Assembly: GCA_963691655.1 (NCBI GenBank)
Contig: OY829327.1
Coordinates: 62,570,079-62,634,078, forward strand
Reading direction: 5' to 3'
Length of the DNA stretch: 64,000 bases
Source: Toxonevra muliebris
Taxonomy: Eukaryota; Arthropoda; Insecta; Diptera; Pallopteridae
Shown: positions 22,267 to 35,980 of the stretch, piece after piece
Layout of the letters: each line of letters opens with the position of its first letter
Numbering within the stretch: the first letter of the stretch is position 1
The notes under the pieces: generated by a model
Databases searched by the model: none
The model's input: only the letters and a program-made list of their open reading frames with translations
Told to the model about the DNA's origin: nothing
Program-made: the position numbers and the translations under genes

Positions 22267-23947
22267 GCTATAACATTCATTTTCATGGTGTCACAATATG
22301 ACGTGAATGCTATAGTATTCAAATCAAGAATACCAATTTCGACATTCAATTCTATATAGCATCCACATAATCCACAACTGAACTGATCTATGTAGTGCTT
22401 TAGTTTTCAGTGTATATAACTAGTAAAATGTGATATTGTTACACCTTGGAAAAAACGTGTATAATCAAAATTTAAATATTACGATTACTTTAAGAGAGAC
22501 GCCATGTTTTTTTTTTGCACCTCGATACAATTTTGAGTGTCCGCAAACGTGTTAACCATCGATATAAAATAAAACTGTAATATTTTTTTAAAATATAAGA
22601 ATTTTATAATAATTTTGTTTCTTTATTTTTTAAAAATTTATTCAATACTAGAGGGGCAGGGTCGCTTCGCGACAGTATGAACATATTTCACTTATACATA
22701 TTTTGCTGACGGAAAAAACCTACATCACTTCAAATAAAATGGGGTTGCCGAAGATGCACTGTTGCATTTTATTGGAAAATACTAATATTTTATGGATAAA
22801 TACATTTTGTTTTGCCACCCTTTTGTTGTTTGGTTGTGAGACTGCTGTTTAAAAAATTACTTAATAATTTTTATAAAAACATGGTAATTCAGTGACTAAG
22901 AAACAAATTGACGGAGCTTATTTTAATAGTTTACAAATTTTAAACAGTAGTTTTCCGCGTTTTTCATTTATGTAATATTTTTGATGTGTAAACATTTTAG
23001 CTCACGGTATGGGTAAAATTTCAAATGTGTAAAATGTAAGAATAACTGTAACGTAAGATGTAAGATAACTGTAATGTCCAGTTCCCCTCTCGCTCACACT
23101 ACTGCGCGGCATAACTGTGCTACTCTAAATAACAAAGAGAAGAGAGGGAGAAATTAAAATACGAGCGGAGTTTGTTTGTTTGCAGGGATGCCAACTAACT
23201 TTTTCTTTCTCCCCGATAGCCCTCGGGAAACTCCCCGATTTTCGATCAAATTCCCCGCAACGGTATATTTTCATATTATAACAGCGCGACACGCACTTTT
23301 TATATAAACATTTTACAAAAACGAATAATACCTTGAAATTTATCTCGGTAAGTGTTATTTTAGGGCGACCCTGAACTTTCTCGGTCCAAAACTTAACCAA
23401 TTTTTATAGGATTCGTACATTATTAAAAATGTACTTTCTGAATCCGGAATTCTTATGACATATGGGAGATTTCATTTCAAGGGAACCCACTCTTAACATC
23501 GATCGGGCTCAAACCTGCCAAAGTTTATTCAAATTGGGTAGTAGTTACCACACCAAATTTGAACGAGATAAGGTGTGTCGAGTTACTATACGTTCATTTT
23601 AATAGATAAACAATCCTCAGCCCACTTTTGGACATCAAAGTTATCAAAGGAAAAGACATGGGCTTTCTTTTTTGAAAATTTTATAGTATACTTTTAAAAG
23701 CCTATACTTTTGAAATATAAAAAAAATAATAATATTTTGAAAAATCTAGACCAGTGAAATTTGGATGAAATTGTGGTACTGCTTTCACATGCCTTCAATA
23801 TGATACCTAACAAGCTCGCAGTTTTCTTAAGTGACTAACCAATTAAGCGTAGTTGATATCGGTGGTAGTGCTTGAAAATTTAAAAGATGATATCTGCGCA
23901 TTGTGAGGCAAATGTGAACCTGCAAAATTTTAAAGGGTTTTCCATTA

Positions 23948-24647
23948 AGGACATAGCAATTTTATCTATTAACACAGAATTTTTTGAGATATTGAGTTCA
24001 AATTTGTTGTGGGCACTACACACAGAATTTTTTGAGATATTGAGTTCAAATTTATTGTGGGCACTACCTACACAAGCATTACATTTTATGAATGAAATTA
24101 GATTTGATCATATGACCATCACGAGCCCGTTTACAGCGAAAACGACCGTCATGTTACCGTCAATGGAGAGCACTATCGTGTTATGTTGGACGATTATTTG
24201 TGGCCAGAATTGAATGAACTTGACATCAACGATATGTGGTTTCAACAAGACGGTGCCACTAGGCACACAGCATGCGTCACAATCGATTTATTGAAAGGCA
24301 AATCCGGTGAACGTGTTATCTCGAGAAATGTTCTGGTGGAATGGCCATTGGATTTCTTTTTATGGGGCTATATCAAATCACTGGTCTATGCCAACAAGCC
24401 AGCAACTTTAGACGAGCTCAAAGACAATATCAAACGCGAAATTGTCAACGTTTCGGTCGAAATGTGTGCGAGAGTGGTCGAAAATTGGGTACAAAGAATT
24501 GATCGCTGTAAACGGGCTCGTGGTGGTCATATGATCGAAATCGAATTTCATTCATAAAGTGTAATGCTTGTGTGTAGTGCCCACAATAAATATTAACTCA
24601 TCTCAAAAAATTCTGTGTTTTATTAATAGATAAAATTGTTATGTCCC
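23948..24647 (+). mobile_element. Fold-back mariner derivative, copy 5
   Basis: TA flanks lie at 23946-23947 and 24648-24649. Two bases are missing in the left arm near 24070. Full right arm. Confidence 0.9.
24141..24557 (+). pseudogene. Mariner transposase remnant, copy 5
   Basis: Same protein as copy 4. The 2-bp loss in the left arm upstream fuses a longer spurious frame but does not restore the missing N-terminus. Confidence 0.86.
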
Positions 24648-24894
24648 TAATGGATGGTTACCACTTTTGGAAGAGACGAGAAAAAAGCAATAAATGTATG
24701 TACATAAGGAATATGTTAAATTGGTTTTAAATCATTTTAAATAAGAAAAAAATGTTTATTGTTTTATTTTTTTTATTTTAAGCTTATTTTTATATGTTTA
24801 TAAAAATGTATTGCGTTATTGTCTTGTCTTCCATCGATACTTGCACTTACCACATCTGTGACCTTAACACGTTCGCGGACATGAGTGCTATAAC

Positions 24895-27802
24895 CAGGGA
24901 TGTTACATTAAAAAGGCAAAATTACTGTCTCCTTCCAAAAAAAATTCCGTTTTTCAGACAAAATTACTCTAAGTTTAAAAAAAAATCTAGATTAATAAAA
25001 ACACCATATTTTTATTGAAAAAGAGACAAAACAATTATAATTCCATTCGTTACATTAAAAAAAAAAACAATTTTTGTTTTCAGGCTTATAGTATGTACAT
25101 ACTTATATATATATAAAAAAAAATAATACATTGTCATAAAAAACGGACTTTTAGCATATTTACATAACCTTAACTTTTTTTCATGCATACACATTTAATA
25201 TAGGAATATATAGTTATTATTGCATTTCAGAATCAACTTTTTTAAAATGATAAGTATATTTTTAAAAACAGAAAAATTAAAAGTTTTATACCAAACATGA
25301 ACTTTTTGTATCATAAGTACTACATAAACACATAATTTTTTACATTCAATAAGGAACTTTGAAGGTTTCAAAATTATTTTAATTGGTATGGTGGTCATAC
25401 ATAGTTTTACTTAACAATTGAAAGAGATTGTTTTCAAAAGTGATATTACCACAATCTCTTCATTTTCATCAATAAAATTTTTCGAAAGTAAAATACCATC
25501 TATGTAATGTGGATGTATCCAACCTATTTCTTATTTTAGTTTTGTTTAAATTGATTATGGAAAAAATTCTTTCTACTATTGCCGAACTATGTGGCAAGGA
25601 AAATATATGTTTCAGTAACTTTTTGAGATGTGGAGTCATTAAGGAATCATCACCTTTCTTTATATCAAAAACATTTTTCCAAAATTCCATAATATCATCT
25701 TTTTCAATATTTGTCAAATTTCTAATAAGACGAAATTCATTATCCAAATCATTTAGATCATCTTCTGTAATGACATGGGGAAAACGTGCAGCTAATGGTG
25801 CAATAGATACATTTTCATTGAAATGTAATGGATTCAAAATGTTAAGAAGTTTAAAAACTTGTGCTTTTTGAGTGCCAATCGGAAATCATTTTTTTATTTG
25901 TAAAATACCTTCAATATAGAAATTCAGGCAAAAAGTTTTCTGCTTCAACATCCAAAACGTTTCCTAAAAAATATGCGTTTAATATTCCTCCTAGGTATAC
26001 TTTTTTTAAAGGTAGGTGAAATTTGGTGTCAGCGAAATTTAAATTACCAATTAAATTATTATTTATATATTTAGGATCAATAAAATTTTCTAAAATTGTG
26101 ATATGAATAAGACTAATTCGTTCATAAAGTACATGGATTCTTACCTTTTCACATTGCTTTTCTGTGTTAAAGTTAGTAAAAAGCGGAAGAATGTATTCCA
26201 AAAACTCCAAATATAACTTAGTCAGCGGATTTTCAAACCACTCGAATATGTTTTCTGCTGAACTAATTTTAATTATTTGTGATTCGACTTTGAAATACAT
26301 TTTGAGGGCTATAAAATGATTTAAAACTCTTTTAACACAATTAACTATTGATAGCTTGCGCGTTCCTGAAGGGTGAATCATTTTGAGGTTTTAGGTGCCA
26401 CATCTTCTGAAATGTACTAAGCTCAAAGGTTCTTTTATGACTATAACTTATGTAGTTATATACATTTCGCAACCCTTTTTCTAACGATTCTGGAAGTTTT
26501 GAGCAAGCATATAAAGCACATAGATGAAAGCAATGGCAAACACATTTTATACTAAATAAAGATGGAATAATTTCCTTAAATCTTGAACAAAAAGAGTTAT
26601 GTTGCCCGGTCATATTATTTGCACCATCTGCTGCAAATCCAATTAAATTTTCTTTGCATGGAATGTTGTTTTGATGGAAAAAGGAAAAGCTTCAGCAGTC
26701 GCTTCAGTCACCTCAATCAACTTCAAAAACTTGTCTTCAGCCTTAAAATTTACATTATTGAAAAGGCGAACAACTAAAGGCAACTGCTTCAAGTTTCCTA
26801 CATCGGTGGACTCGTCAATTATAAGCGAAAATATATTTTGTTGTAAACGACTTATTAATTTATCCCTTTCACATTTGCCTAAAACATTTTTTACAATCAT
26901 AGTTTGCTTTATACCGTGATGATGAATTTTCAATAGATTTACAATTTAAAGAAATCCTTTTTAATAACGCTCAGAAATCAGGAGCTGTATTAAAAGCGAG
27001 ATTATGCTTTGCAATAAAGCTGGCAATAACGAGCTCAGATTCTTTTTCATTTCGCTTACCGCCGACTCTGATAACATCACAAATCGAGGTTTGTTTTTTA
27101 AGGGAATTCTCATTTTTAATGTGACGTAGACTTTGAGCATGGTTTTTAATTTCACTCATACCAACTTTTCCATCAAACCGACAAATTTTGCATCTATTAA
27201 AAAACCTTTTGGGCTTTAACATACAAATTTGAAGGTGTTTTCTCACGAAGTGCAATACTTATGTATTCTTATTTTGTATTTATCATCCGAGCATTCTTCT
27301 GAGCCCATTTTTTCTGCAAAAATGATAAGCTTTTATATGCAATCACCATACAAATATATTTAATTTCATTCAATTTAGTACCTGTTTTTTACAAGATGTA
27401 CATTTATCTTTAAAAGATGCTTAAAAACAGTATATTTACGCAGCAAAGACAAATTTCTCACGAAGCGCGCGAACCAAAAACAGAAAACGCTTTGATCGCC
27501 ATTATATTTATGCAGTGATGCAAGGTGGGGTAGGTACCACACAGAGTTGATTTTTTATTTTCTGAAGGACAATCTCGCAAAAAGTAATAAAGCAAAAGCT
27601 AGTAGTTTTCCCGAGTCCAAAAATTATTAAGTTTAGCATGTGTGTTAAGAATTTCTGTTGCATTTTTAAAATTACTGTGTTTTTGTCAATTTTTACCCTA
27701 CATTTTTTAAATTACGTTACTTTTCTGAGCAATTACTGTCCAATTGTACGCTACCCCAAATTACCGTACAAAAACGTAATTACTGTACGTGTAACATCAC
27801 TG
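24895..27802 (-). mobile_element. hAT transposon copy 5
   Basis: TSD GCTATAAC lies at 24887-24894 and 27803-27810. Length 2908 bp. Confidence 0.94.
25469..27308 (-). pseudogene. Decayed BED-finger hAT transposase, copy 5
   Basis: The C-terminal half carries the copy 4 variants (SQIIKISS, QKMWHL). The N-terminal half instead carries an extra Ile codon near 26853 and Val-to-Ala in the ASFIAKHN stretch, as in copy 6. This is visible mosaicism within one gene remnant. Confidence 0.88.
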
Positions 27803-29498
27803 GCTATAACATTCATTTTCATGGTGTCACAATATGACGTGAATGCTATAGTATTCAAATCAAGAATACCAATTTCGACATTCAATTCTATATAGCATCC
27901 ACATAATCCACAACCGAACTGATCTATGTAGTGCTTTAGTTTTCAGTGTATATAACTAGTAAAATGTGATATTGTTACACCTTGGAAAAAACGTGTATAA
28001 TCAAAATTTAAATATTACGATTACTTTAAGAGAGCCGCCATGTTTTTTTTTTGCACCTCGATACAATTTTGAGTGTCCGCGAACGTGTTAACCAACGATA
28101 TAAGATAAAACTGTAATATTTTTTTAAAATATAAGAATTTTATAATAATTTTGTTTCTTTATTTTTAAAAAATTTATTCAATACTAGAGGGGCAGGGTCG
28201 CTTCGCGACAGTATGAACATATTTCACTTATACATATTTTGCTGACGGAAAAAACCTACATCACTTCAAATAAAATGGGGTTGCCGAAGATGCACTGTTG
28301 CATTTTATTGGAAAATACTAATATTTTATGGATAAATACATTTTGTTTTGCCACCCTTTTGTTGTTTGGTTGTGAGACTGCTGTTTAAAAAATTACTTAA
28401 TAATTTTTATAAAAACATGGTAATTCAGTGACTAAGAAACAAATTGACGGAGCTTATTTTAATAGTTTACAAATTTTAAACAGTAGTTTTCCGCGTTTTT
28501 CATTTATGTAATATTTTTGATGTGTAAACATTTTAGCTCACGGTATGGGTAAAATTTCAAATGTGTAAAATGTAAGAATAACTGTAACGTAAGATGTAAG
28601 ATAACTGTAATGTCCAGTTCCCCTCTCGCTCACACTACTGCGCGGCATAACTGTGCTACTCTAAATAACAAAGAGAAGAGAGAAAAAGAGAAGAGAGGGA
28701 GAAATTAAAATACGAGCGGAGTTTGTTTGTTTGCAGGGATGCCAACTAACTTTTTCTTTCTCCCCGATAGCCCTCGGGAAACTCCCCGATTTTCGATCAA
28801 ATTCCCCGCAACGGTATATTTTCATATTATAACAGCGCGACACGCACTTTTTATATAAACATTTTACAAAAACGAATAATACCTTGAAATTTATCTCGGT
28901 AAGTGTTATTTTAGGGCGACCCTGAACTTTCTCGGTCCAAAACTTAACCAATTTTTATAGGATTCGTACATTATTAAAAATGTACTTTCTGAATCCGGAA
29001 TTCTTATGACACATGGGAGATTTCATTTCAAGGGAACCCACTCTTAACATCGATCGGGCTCAAACCTGCCAAAGTTTATTCAAATTGGGTAGTAGTTACC
29101 ACACCAAATTTGAACGAGATAAGGTGTGTCGAGTTACTATACGTTCATTTTAATAGATAAACAATCCTCAGCCCACTTTTGGACATCAAAGTTATCAAAG
29201 GAAAAGACATGGGCTTTCTTTTTTGAAAATTTTATAGTATACTTTTAAAAGCCTATACTTTTGAAATATAAAAAAAATAATAATATTTTGAAAAATCTAG
29301 ACCAGTGAAATTTGGATGAAATTGTGGTACTGCTTTCACATGCCTTCAATATGATACCTAACAAGCTCGCAGTTTTCTTAAGTGACTAACCAATTAAGCG
29401 TAGTTGATATCGGTGGTAGTGCTTGAAAATTTAAAAGATGATATCTGCGCATTGTGAGGCAAATGTGAACCTGCAAAATTTTAAAGGGTTTTCCATTA

Positions 29499-30203
29499 AG
29501 GACATAGCAATTTTATCTATTAACACAGAATTTTTTGAGATATTGAGTTCAAATTTGTTGTGGGCACTACACACAGAATTTTTTGAGATATTGAGTTCAA
29601 ATTTATTGTGGGCACTACCTACACACAAGCATTACATTTTATGAATGAAATTAGATTTGATCATATGACCATCACGAGCCCGTTTACAGCGAAAACGACC
29701 GTCATGTTACCGTCAATGGAGAGCACTATCGTGTTATGTTGGACGATTATTTGTGGCCAGAATTGAATGAACTTGACATCAACGATATGTGGTTTCAACA
29801 AGACGGTGCCACTAGGCACACAGCATGCGTCACAATCGATTTATTGAAAGGCAAATCCGGTGAACGTGTTATCTCGAGAAATATTCTGGTGGAATGGCCA
29901 TTGGATTTCTTTTTATGGGGCTATATCAAATCACTGGTCTATGCCAACAAGCCAGCAACTTTAGACGAGCTCAAAGACAATATCAAACGCGAAATTGTCA
30001 ACGTTTCGGTCGAAATGTGTGCGAGAGTGGTCGAAAATTGGGTACAAAGAATTGATCGCTGTAAACGGGCTCGTGGTGGTCATATGATCGAAATCGAATT
30101 TCATTCATAAAGTGTAATGCTTGTGTGTAGTGCCCACAATAAAAATTAACTCAATATCTCAAAAAATTCTGTGTTTTATTAATAGATAAAATTGTTATGT
30201 CCC
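29499..30203 (+). mobile_element. Fold-back mariner derivative, copy 6
   Basis: TA flanks lie at 29497-29498 and 30204-30205. At 705 bp it is the longest copy. Confidence 0.9.
29694..30110 (+). pseudogene. Mariner transposase remnant, copy 6
   Basis: Val-to-Ile (SRNILVEW). Native-type C-terminus. Confidence 0.86.
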
Positions 30204-30449
30204 TAATGGATGGTTACCACTTTTGGAAGAGACGAGAAAAAAGCAATAAATGTATGTACATAAGGAATATGTTAAATTGGTTTTAAATCATTTTAAATAA
30301 GAAAAAAATGTTTATTGTTTTATTTTTTTATTTTAAACTTATTTTTATATGTTTATAAAAATGTATTGCGTTATTGTCTTGTCTTCCATCGATACTAGCA
30401 CTTACCACATCTGTGACCTTAACACGTTCGCGGACATGAATGCTATAAC

Positions 30450-33345
30450 CAGGGATGTTACATTAAAAAGGCAAAATTACTGTCTCCTTCCAAAAAAAAT
30501 TCCGTTTTTCAGACAAAATTACTCTAAGTTTAAAAAAAAAATCTAGATTAATAAAAACACCATATTTTTATTGAAAAAGAGACAAAACAATTATAATTCC
30601 ATTCGTTACATTAAAAAAAAACAATTTTTGTTTTCAGGCTTATAGTATGTACATACTTATATATATATAAAAAAAAATAATACATTGTCATAAAAAACGG
30701 ACTTTTAGCATATTTACATAACCTTAACTTTTTTTCATGCATACACATTTAATATAGGAATATATAGTTATTATTGCATTTCAGAATCAACTTTTTTAAA
30801 ATGATAAGTATATTTTTAAAAACAGAAAAATTAAAAGTTTTATACCAAACATGAACTTTTTGTATCATAAGTACTACATAAACACATAATTTATTGCATT
30901 CAATAAGGAACTTTGAAGGTTTCAAAATTATTTTAATTGGTATGGTGGTCATACATAGTTTTACTTTACAATTGAAAGAGATTGTTTTCAAAAGTGATAT
31001 TACCACAATCTCTTCATTTTCATCAATAAAATTTTTCGAAAGTAAAATACCATCTATGTAATGTGGATGTGTCCAACCTATTTCTTATTTTAGTTTTGTT
31101 TAAATTGATTATGGAAAAAATTCTTTCTACTATTGCCGAACTATGTGGCAAGGAAAATATATGTTTCAGTAACTTTTTGAGATGTGGAGTCATTAAGGAA
31201 TCATCACCTTTCTTTATATCAAAAACATTTTTCCAAAATTCCATAATATCATCTTTTTCAATATTTGTCAAATTTCTAATAAGACGAAATTCATTATCCA
31301 AATCATTTAGATCATCTTCTGTAATGACATGGGGAAAACGTGCAGCTAATGGTGCAATAGATACATTTTCATTGAAATGTAATGGATTCAAAATGTTAAG
31401 AAGTTTAAAAACTTGTGCTTTTTGAGTGCCAATCGGAAATCATTTTTTTGTTTGTAAAATACCTTCAATATAGAAATTCAGGCAAAAAGTTTTCTGCTTC
31501 AACATCCAAAACGTTTCCTAAAAAATATGCGTTTAATATTCCTCCTAGGTATACTTTTTTTAAAGGTAGGTGAAATTTGGTGTCAGCGAAATTTAAATTA
31601 CCAATTAAATTATTATTTATATATTTAGGATCAATAAAATTTTCTAAAATTGTGATATGAATAAGACTAATTCGTTCATAAAGTGCATGGATTCTTACCT
31701 TTTCACATTGCTTTTCTGTGTTAAAGTTAGTAAAAAGCGGAAGAATGTATTCCAAAAACTCCAAATATAACTTAGTCAGCGGATTTTCAAACCACTCGAA
31801 TATGTTTTCTGCTGAACTAATTTTATTTATTTGTGATTCGACTTTGAAATACATTTTGAGGGCTATAAAATGATTTAAAACTCTTTTAACACAATTAACT
31901 ATTGATAGCTTGCGCGTTCCTGAAGGGTGAATCATTTTGAGGTTTTAGGTGCCACACCTTCTGAAATGTACTAAGCTTAAAGGTTCTTTTATGACTATAA
32001 CTTATGTAGTTATATACATTTCGCAACCCTTTTTCTAACGATTCTGGAAGTTTTGAGCAAGCATATAAAGCACATAGATGAAAGCAATGGCAAACACATT
32101 TTATACTAAATAAAGATGGAATAATTTCCTTAAATCTTGAACAAAAAGAGTTATGTTGCCCGGTCATATTATTTGCACCATCTGCTGCAAATCCAATTAA
32201 ATTTTCTTTGCATGGGATGTTGTTTTGATGGAAAAAGGAAAAGCTTCAGCAGTCGCTTCAGTAACCTCAAAAACTTGTCTTCAGCCTTAAAATTTACATT
32301 ATTGAAAAGGCGAACAACTAAAGGCAACTGCTTCAAGTTTCCTACATCGGTGGACTCGTCAATTATAAGCGAAAATATATTTTGTTGTAAACGACTTATT
32401 AATTTATCCCTTTCACATTTGCCTAAAACATTTTTTACAATCATAGTTTGCTTTATACCGTGATGATGAATTTTCAATAGATTTACAATTTAAAGAAATC
32501 CTTTTTAATAACGCTCAGAAATCAGGAGCTGTATTAAAAGCGAGATTATGCTTTGCAATAAAGCTGGCAATAACGAGCTCAGATTCTTTTTCATTTCGCT
32601 TACCGCCGACTCTGATAACATCACAAATCGAGGTTTGTTTTTTAAGGGAATTCTCATTTTTAATGTGACGTAGACTTTGAGCATGGTTTTTAATTTCACT
32701 CATACCAACTTTTCCATCAAACCGACAAATTTTGCATCTATTAAAAAACCTTTTGGGCTTTAACATACAAATTTGAAGGTGTTTTCTCACGAAGTGCAAT
32801 ACTTATGTATTCTTATTTTGTATTTATCATCCGAGCATTCTTCTGAGCCCATTTTTTCTGCAAAAATGATAAGCTTTTATATGCAATCACCATACAAATA
32901 TATTTAATTTCATTCAATTTAGTACCTGTTTTTTACAAGATGTACATTTATCTTTAAAAGATGATTAAAAACAGTATGTTTACGCAGCAAAGACAAATTT
33001 CTCACGAAGCGCGCGAACCAAAAACAGAAAACGCTTTGATCGCCATTATATTTATGCAGTGATGCAAGGTGGGGTAGGTACCACACAGAGTTGATTTTTT
33101 ATTTTCTGAAGGACAATCTCGCAAAAAGTAATAAAGCAAAAGCTAGTAGTTTTCCGAGTCCAAAAATTATTAAGTTTAGCATGTGTGTTAAGAATTTCTG
33201 TTGCATTTTTAAAATTACTGTGTTTTTGTCAATTTTTACCCTACATTTTTTAAATTACGTTACTTTTCTGAGCAATTACTGTCCTACTGTACGCTACCCC
33301 AAATTACCGTACAAAAACGTAATTACTGTACGTGTAACATCACTG
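30450..33345 (-). mobile_element. hAT transposon copy 6
   Basis: TSD GCTATAAC lies at 30442-30449 and 33346-33353. Length 2896 bp, shortened mainly by a 10-bp deletion near 32262. Confidence 0.94.
31023..32852 (-). pseudogene. Decayed BED-finger hAT transposase, copy 6
   Basis: A 10-bp deletion near 32262 shifts the frame between the IIDESTD block and the FAADGANN block. Val-to-Ala (RIHALYER) near 31685 is private. The Trp codon near 31441 is again TGA. Confidence 0.88.
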
Positions 33346-35041
33346 GCTATAACATTCATTTTCATGGTGTCACAATATGACGTGAATGCTATAGTATTCA
33401 AATCAAGAATACCAATTTCGACATTCAATTCTATATAGCATCCACATAATCCACAACCGAACTGATCTATGTAGTGCTTTAGTTTTCAGTGTATATAACT
33501 AGTAAAATGTGATATTGTTACACCTTGGAAAAAACGTGTATAATCAAAATTTAAATATTACGATTACTTTAAGAGAGCCGCCATGTTTTTTTTTTGCACC
33601 TCGATACAATTTTGAGTGTCCGCGAACGTGTTAACCATCGATATAAAATAAAACTGTAATATTTTTTTAAAATATAAGAATTTTATAATAATTTTGTTTC
33701 TTTATTTTTTAAAAATTTATTCAATACTAGAGGGGCAGGGTCGCTTCGCGACAGTATGAACATATTTCACTTATACATATTTTGCTGACGGAAAAAACCT
33801 ACATCACTTCAAATAAAATGGGGTTGCCGAAGATGCACTGTTGCATTTTATTGGAAAATACTAATATTTTATGGATAAATACATTTTGTTTTGCCACCCT
33901 TTTGTTGTTTGGTTGTGAGACTGCTGTTTAAAAAATTACTTAATAATTTTTATAAAAACATGGTAATTCAGTGACTAAGAAACAAATTGACGGAGCTTAT
34001 TTTAATAGTTTACAAATTTTAAACTGTAGTTTTCCGCGTTTTTCATATATGTAATATTTTTGATGTGTAAACATTTTAGCTCACGGTATGGGTAAAATTT
34101 CAAATGTGTAAAATGTAAGAATAACTGTAACGTAAGATGTAAGATAACTGTAATGTCCAGTTCCCCTCTCGCTCACACTACTGCGCGGCATAACTGTGCT
34201 ACTCTAAATAACAAAGAGAAGAGAGAAAAAGAGAAGAGAGGGAGAAATTAAAATACGAGCGGAGTTTGTTTGTTTGCAGGGATGCCAACTAACTTTTTCT
34301 TTCTCCCCGATAGCCCTCGGGAAACTCCCCGATTTTCGATCAAATTCCCCGCAACGGTATATTTTCATATTATAACAGCGCGACACGCACTTTTTATATA
34401 AACATTTTACAAAAACGAATAATACCTTGAAATTTATCTCGGTAAGTGTTATTTTAGGGCGACCCTGAACTTTCTCGGTCCAAAACTTAACCAATTTTTA
34501 TAGGATTCGTACATTATTAAAAATGTACTTTCTGAATCCGGAATTCTTATGACACATGGGAGATTTCATTTCAAGGGAACCCACTCTTAACATCGATCGG
34601 GCTCAAACCTGCCAAAGTTTATTCAAATTGAGTAGTAGTTACCACACCAAATTTGAACGAGATAAGGTGTGTCGAGTTACTATACGTTCATTTTAATAGA
34701 TAAACAATCCTCAGCCCACTTTTGGACATCAAAGTTATCAAAGGAAAAGACATGGGCTTTCTTTTTTGAAAATTTTATAGTATACTTTTAAAAGCCTATA
34801 CTTTTGAAATATAAAAAAAATAATAATATTTTGAAAAATCTAGACCAGTGAAATTTGGATGAAATTGTGGTACTGCTTTCACATGCCTTCAATATGATAC
34901 CTAACAAGCTCGCAGTTTTCTTAAGTGACTAACCAATTAAGCGTAGTTGATATCGGTGGTAGTGCTTGAAAATTTAAAAGATGATATCTGCGCATTGTGA
35001 GGCAAATGTGAACCTGCAAAATTTTAAAGGGTTTTCCATTA

Positions 35042-35733
35042 AAGACATAGCAATTTTATCTATTAACACAGAATTTTTTGAGATATTGAGTTCAAATTTG
35101 TTGTGGGCACTACACACAGAATTTTTTGAGATATTGAGTTCAAATTTATTGTGGGCACTACCTACACACAAGCATTACATTTTATGAATGAAATTAGATT
35201 TGATCATATGACCATCACGAGCCCGTTTACAGCGAAAACGACCGTCATGTTACCGTCAATGGAGAGCACTATCGTGTTATGTTGGACGATTATTTGTGGC
35301 CAGAATTGAATGAACTTGACATCAACGATATGTGGTTTCAACAAGACGGTGCCACTAGGCACACAGCATGCGTCACAATCGATTTATTGAAAGGCAAATC
35401 CGGTGAACGTGTTATCTCGAGAAATGTTCTGGTGGAATGGCCATTGGATTTCTTTTTATGGGGCTATATCAAATCACTGGTCTATGCCAACAAGCCAGTA
35501 TCAAAGACAATATCAAACGCGAAATTGTCAACGTTTCGGTCGAAATGTGTGCGAGAGTGGTCGAAAATTGGGTACAAAGAATTGATCGCTGTAAACGGGC
35601 TCGTGGTGGTCATATGATCGAAATCGAATTTCATTCATAAAGTGTAATGCTTGTGTGTAGTGCCCACAATAAATATTAACTCAATATCTCAAAAAATTCT
35701 GTGTTTTATTAATAGATAAAATTGTTATGTCCC
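35042..35733 (+). mobile_element. Fold-back mariner derivative, copy 7
   Basis: The right TA lies at 35734-35735. The left terminus has a change (AAGACATAG). A 13-bp deletion lies in the coding core near 35498. Confidence 0.9.
35237..35640 (+). pseudogene. Mariner transposase remnant, copy 7, frameshifted
   Basis: A 13-bp deletion after YANKP near 35498 shifts the frame. The C-terminal part continues in another frame and ends at 35640. Confidence 0.86.
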
Positions 35734-35980
35734 TAATGGATGGTTACCACTTTTGGAAGAGACGAGAAAAAAGCAATAAATGTATGTACATAAGGAATAT
35801 GTTAAATTGGTTTTAAATCATTTTAAATAAGAAAAAAATGTTTATTGTTTTATTTTTTTTATTTTAAACTTATTTTTATATGTTTATAAAAATGTATTGC
35901 GTTATTGTCTTGTCTTCCATCGATACTAGCACTTACCACATCTGTGACCTTAACACGTTCGCGGACATGAATGCTATAAC

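Larger units (their letters stand above)
19336..22551. mobile_element. piggyBac-like MITE with nested hAT, copy 4
   Basis: TTAA lies at 19332-19335 and 22552-22555. The left part has GAGTGC in place of GAATGC. Confidence 0.6.
22102..27637 (+). repeat. Array unit 5
   Basis: It is close to unit 4 up to the middle of the hAT. It then switches to variants typical of unit 6: the 3-bp insertion near 26853 and the GCA alanine codon near 27011. That makes it a mosaic. It lacks the GA-rich duplicate. Two bases are missing in the mariner left arm near 24070 (CCTACACAAGC). Confidence 0.95.
24868..28087. mobile_element. piggyBac-like MITE with nested hAT, copy 5
   Basis: TTAA lies at 24864-24867 and 28088-28091. 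The right TIR is the G form, so the two 14-bp ends match perfectly. Confidence 0.6.
27638..33180 (+). repeat. Array unit 6
   Basis: It is the first unit with CCGCGAACG instead of CCGCAAACG at the MITE right end (28078-28086), a form shared with units 7-11. Its hAT carries a 10-bp deletion near 32262 that it shares only with unit 8. It has private changes ACCAACGATATAAG near 28092 and an extra C just upstream of the unit start (27611). Confidence 0.95.
30423..33630. mobile_element. piggyBac-like MITE with nested hAT, copy 6
   Basis: TTAA lies at 30419-30422 and 33631-33634. Perfect 14-bp TIR pair. Confidence 0.6.
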
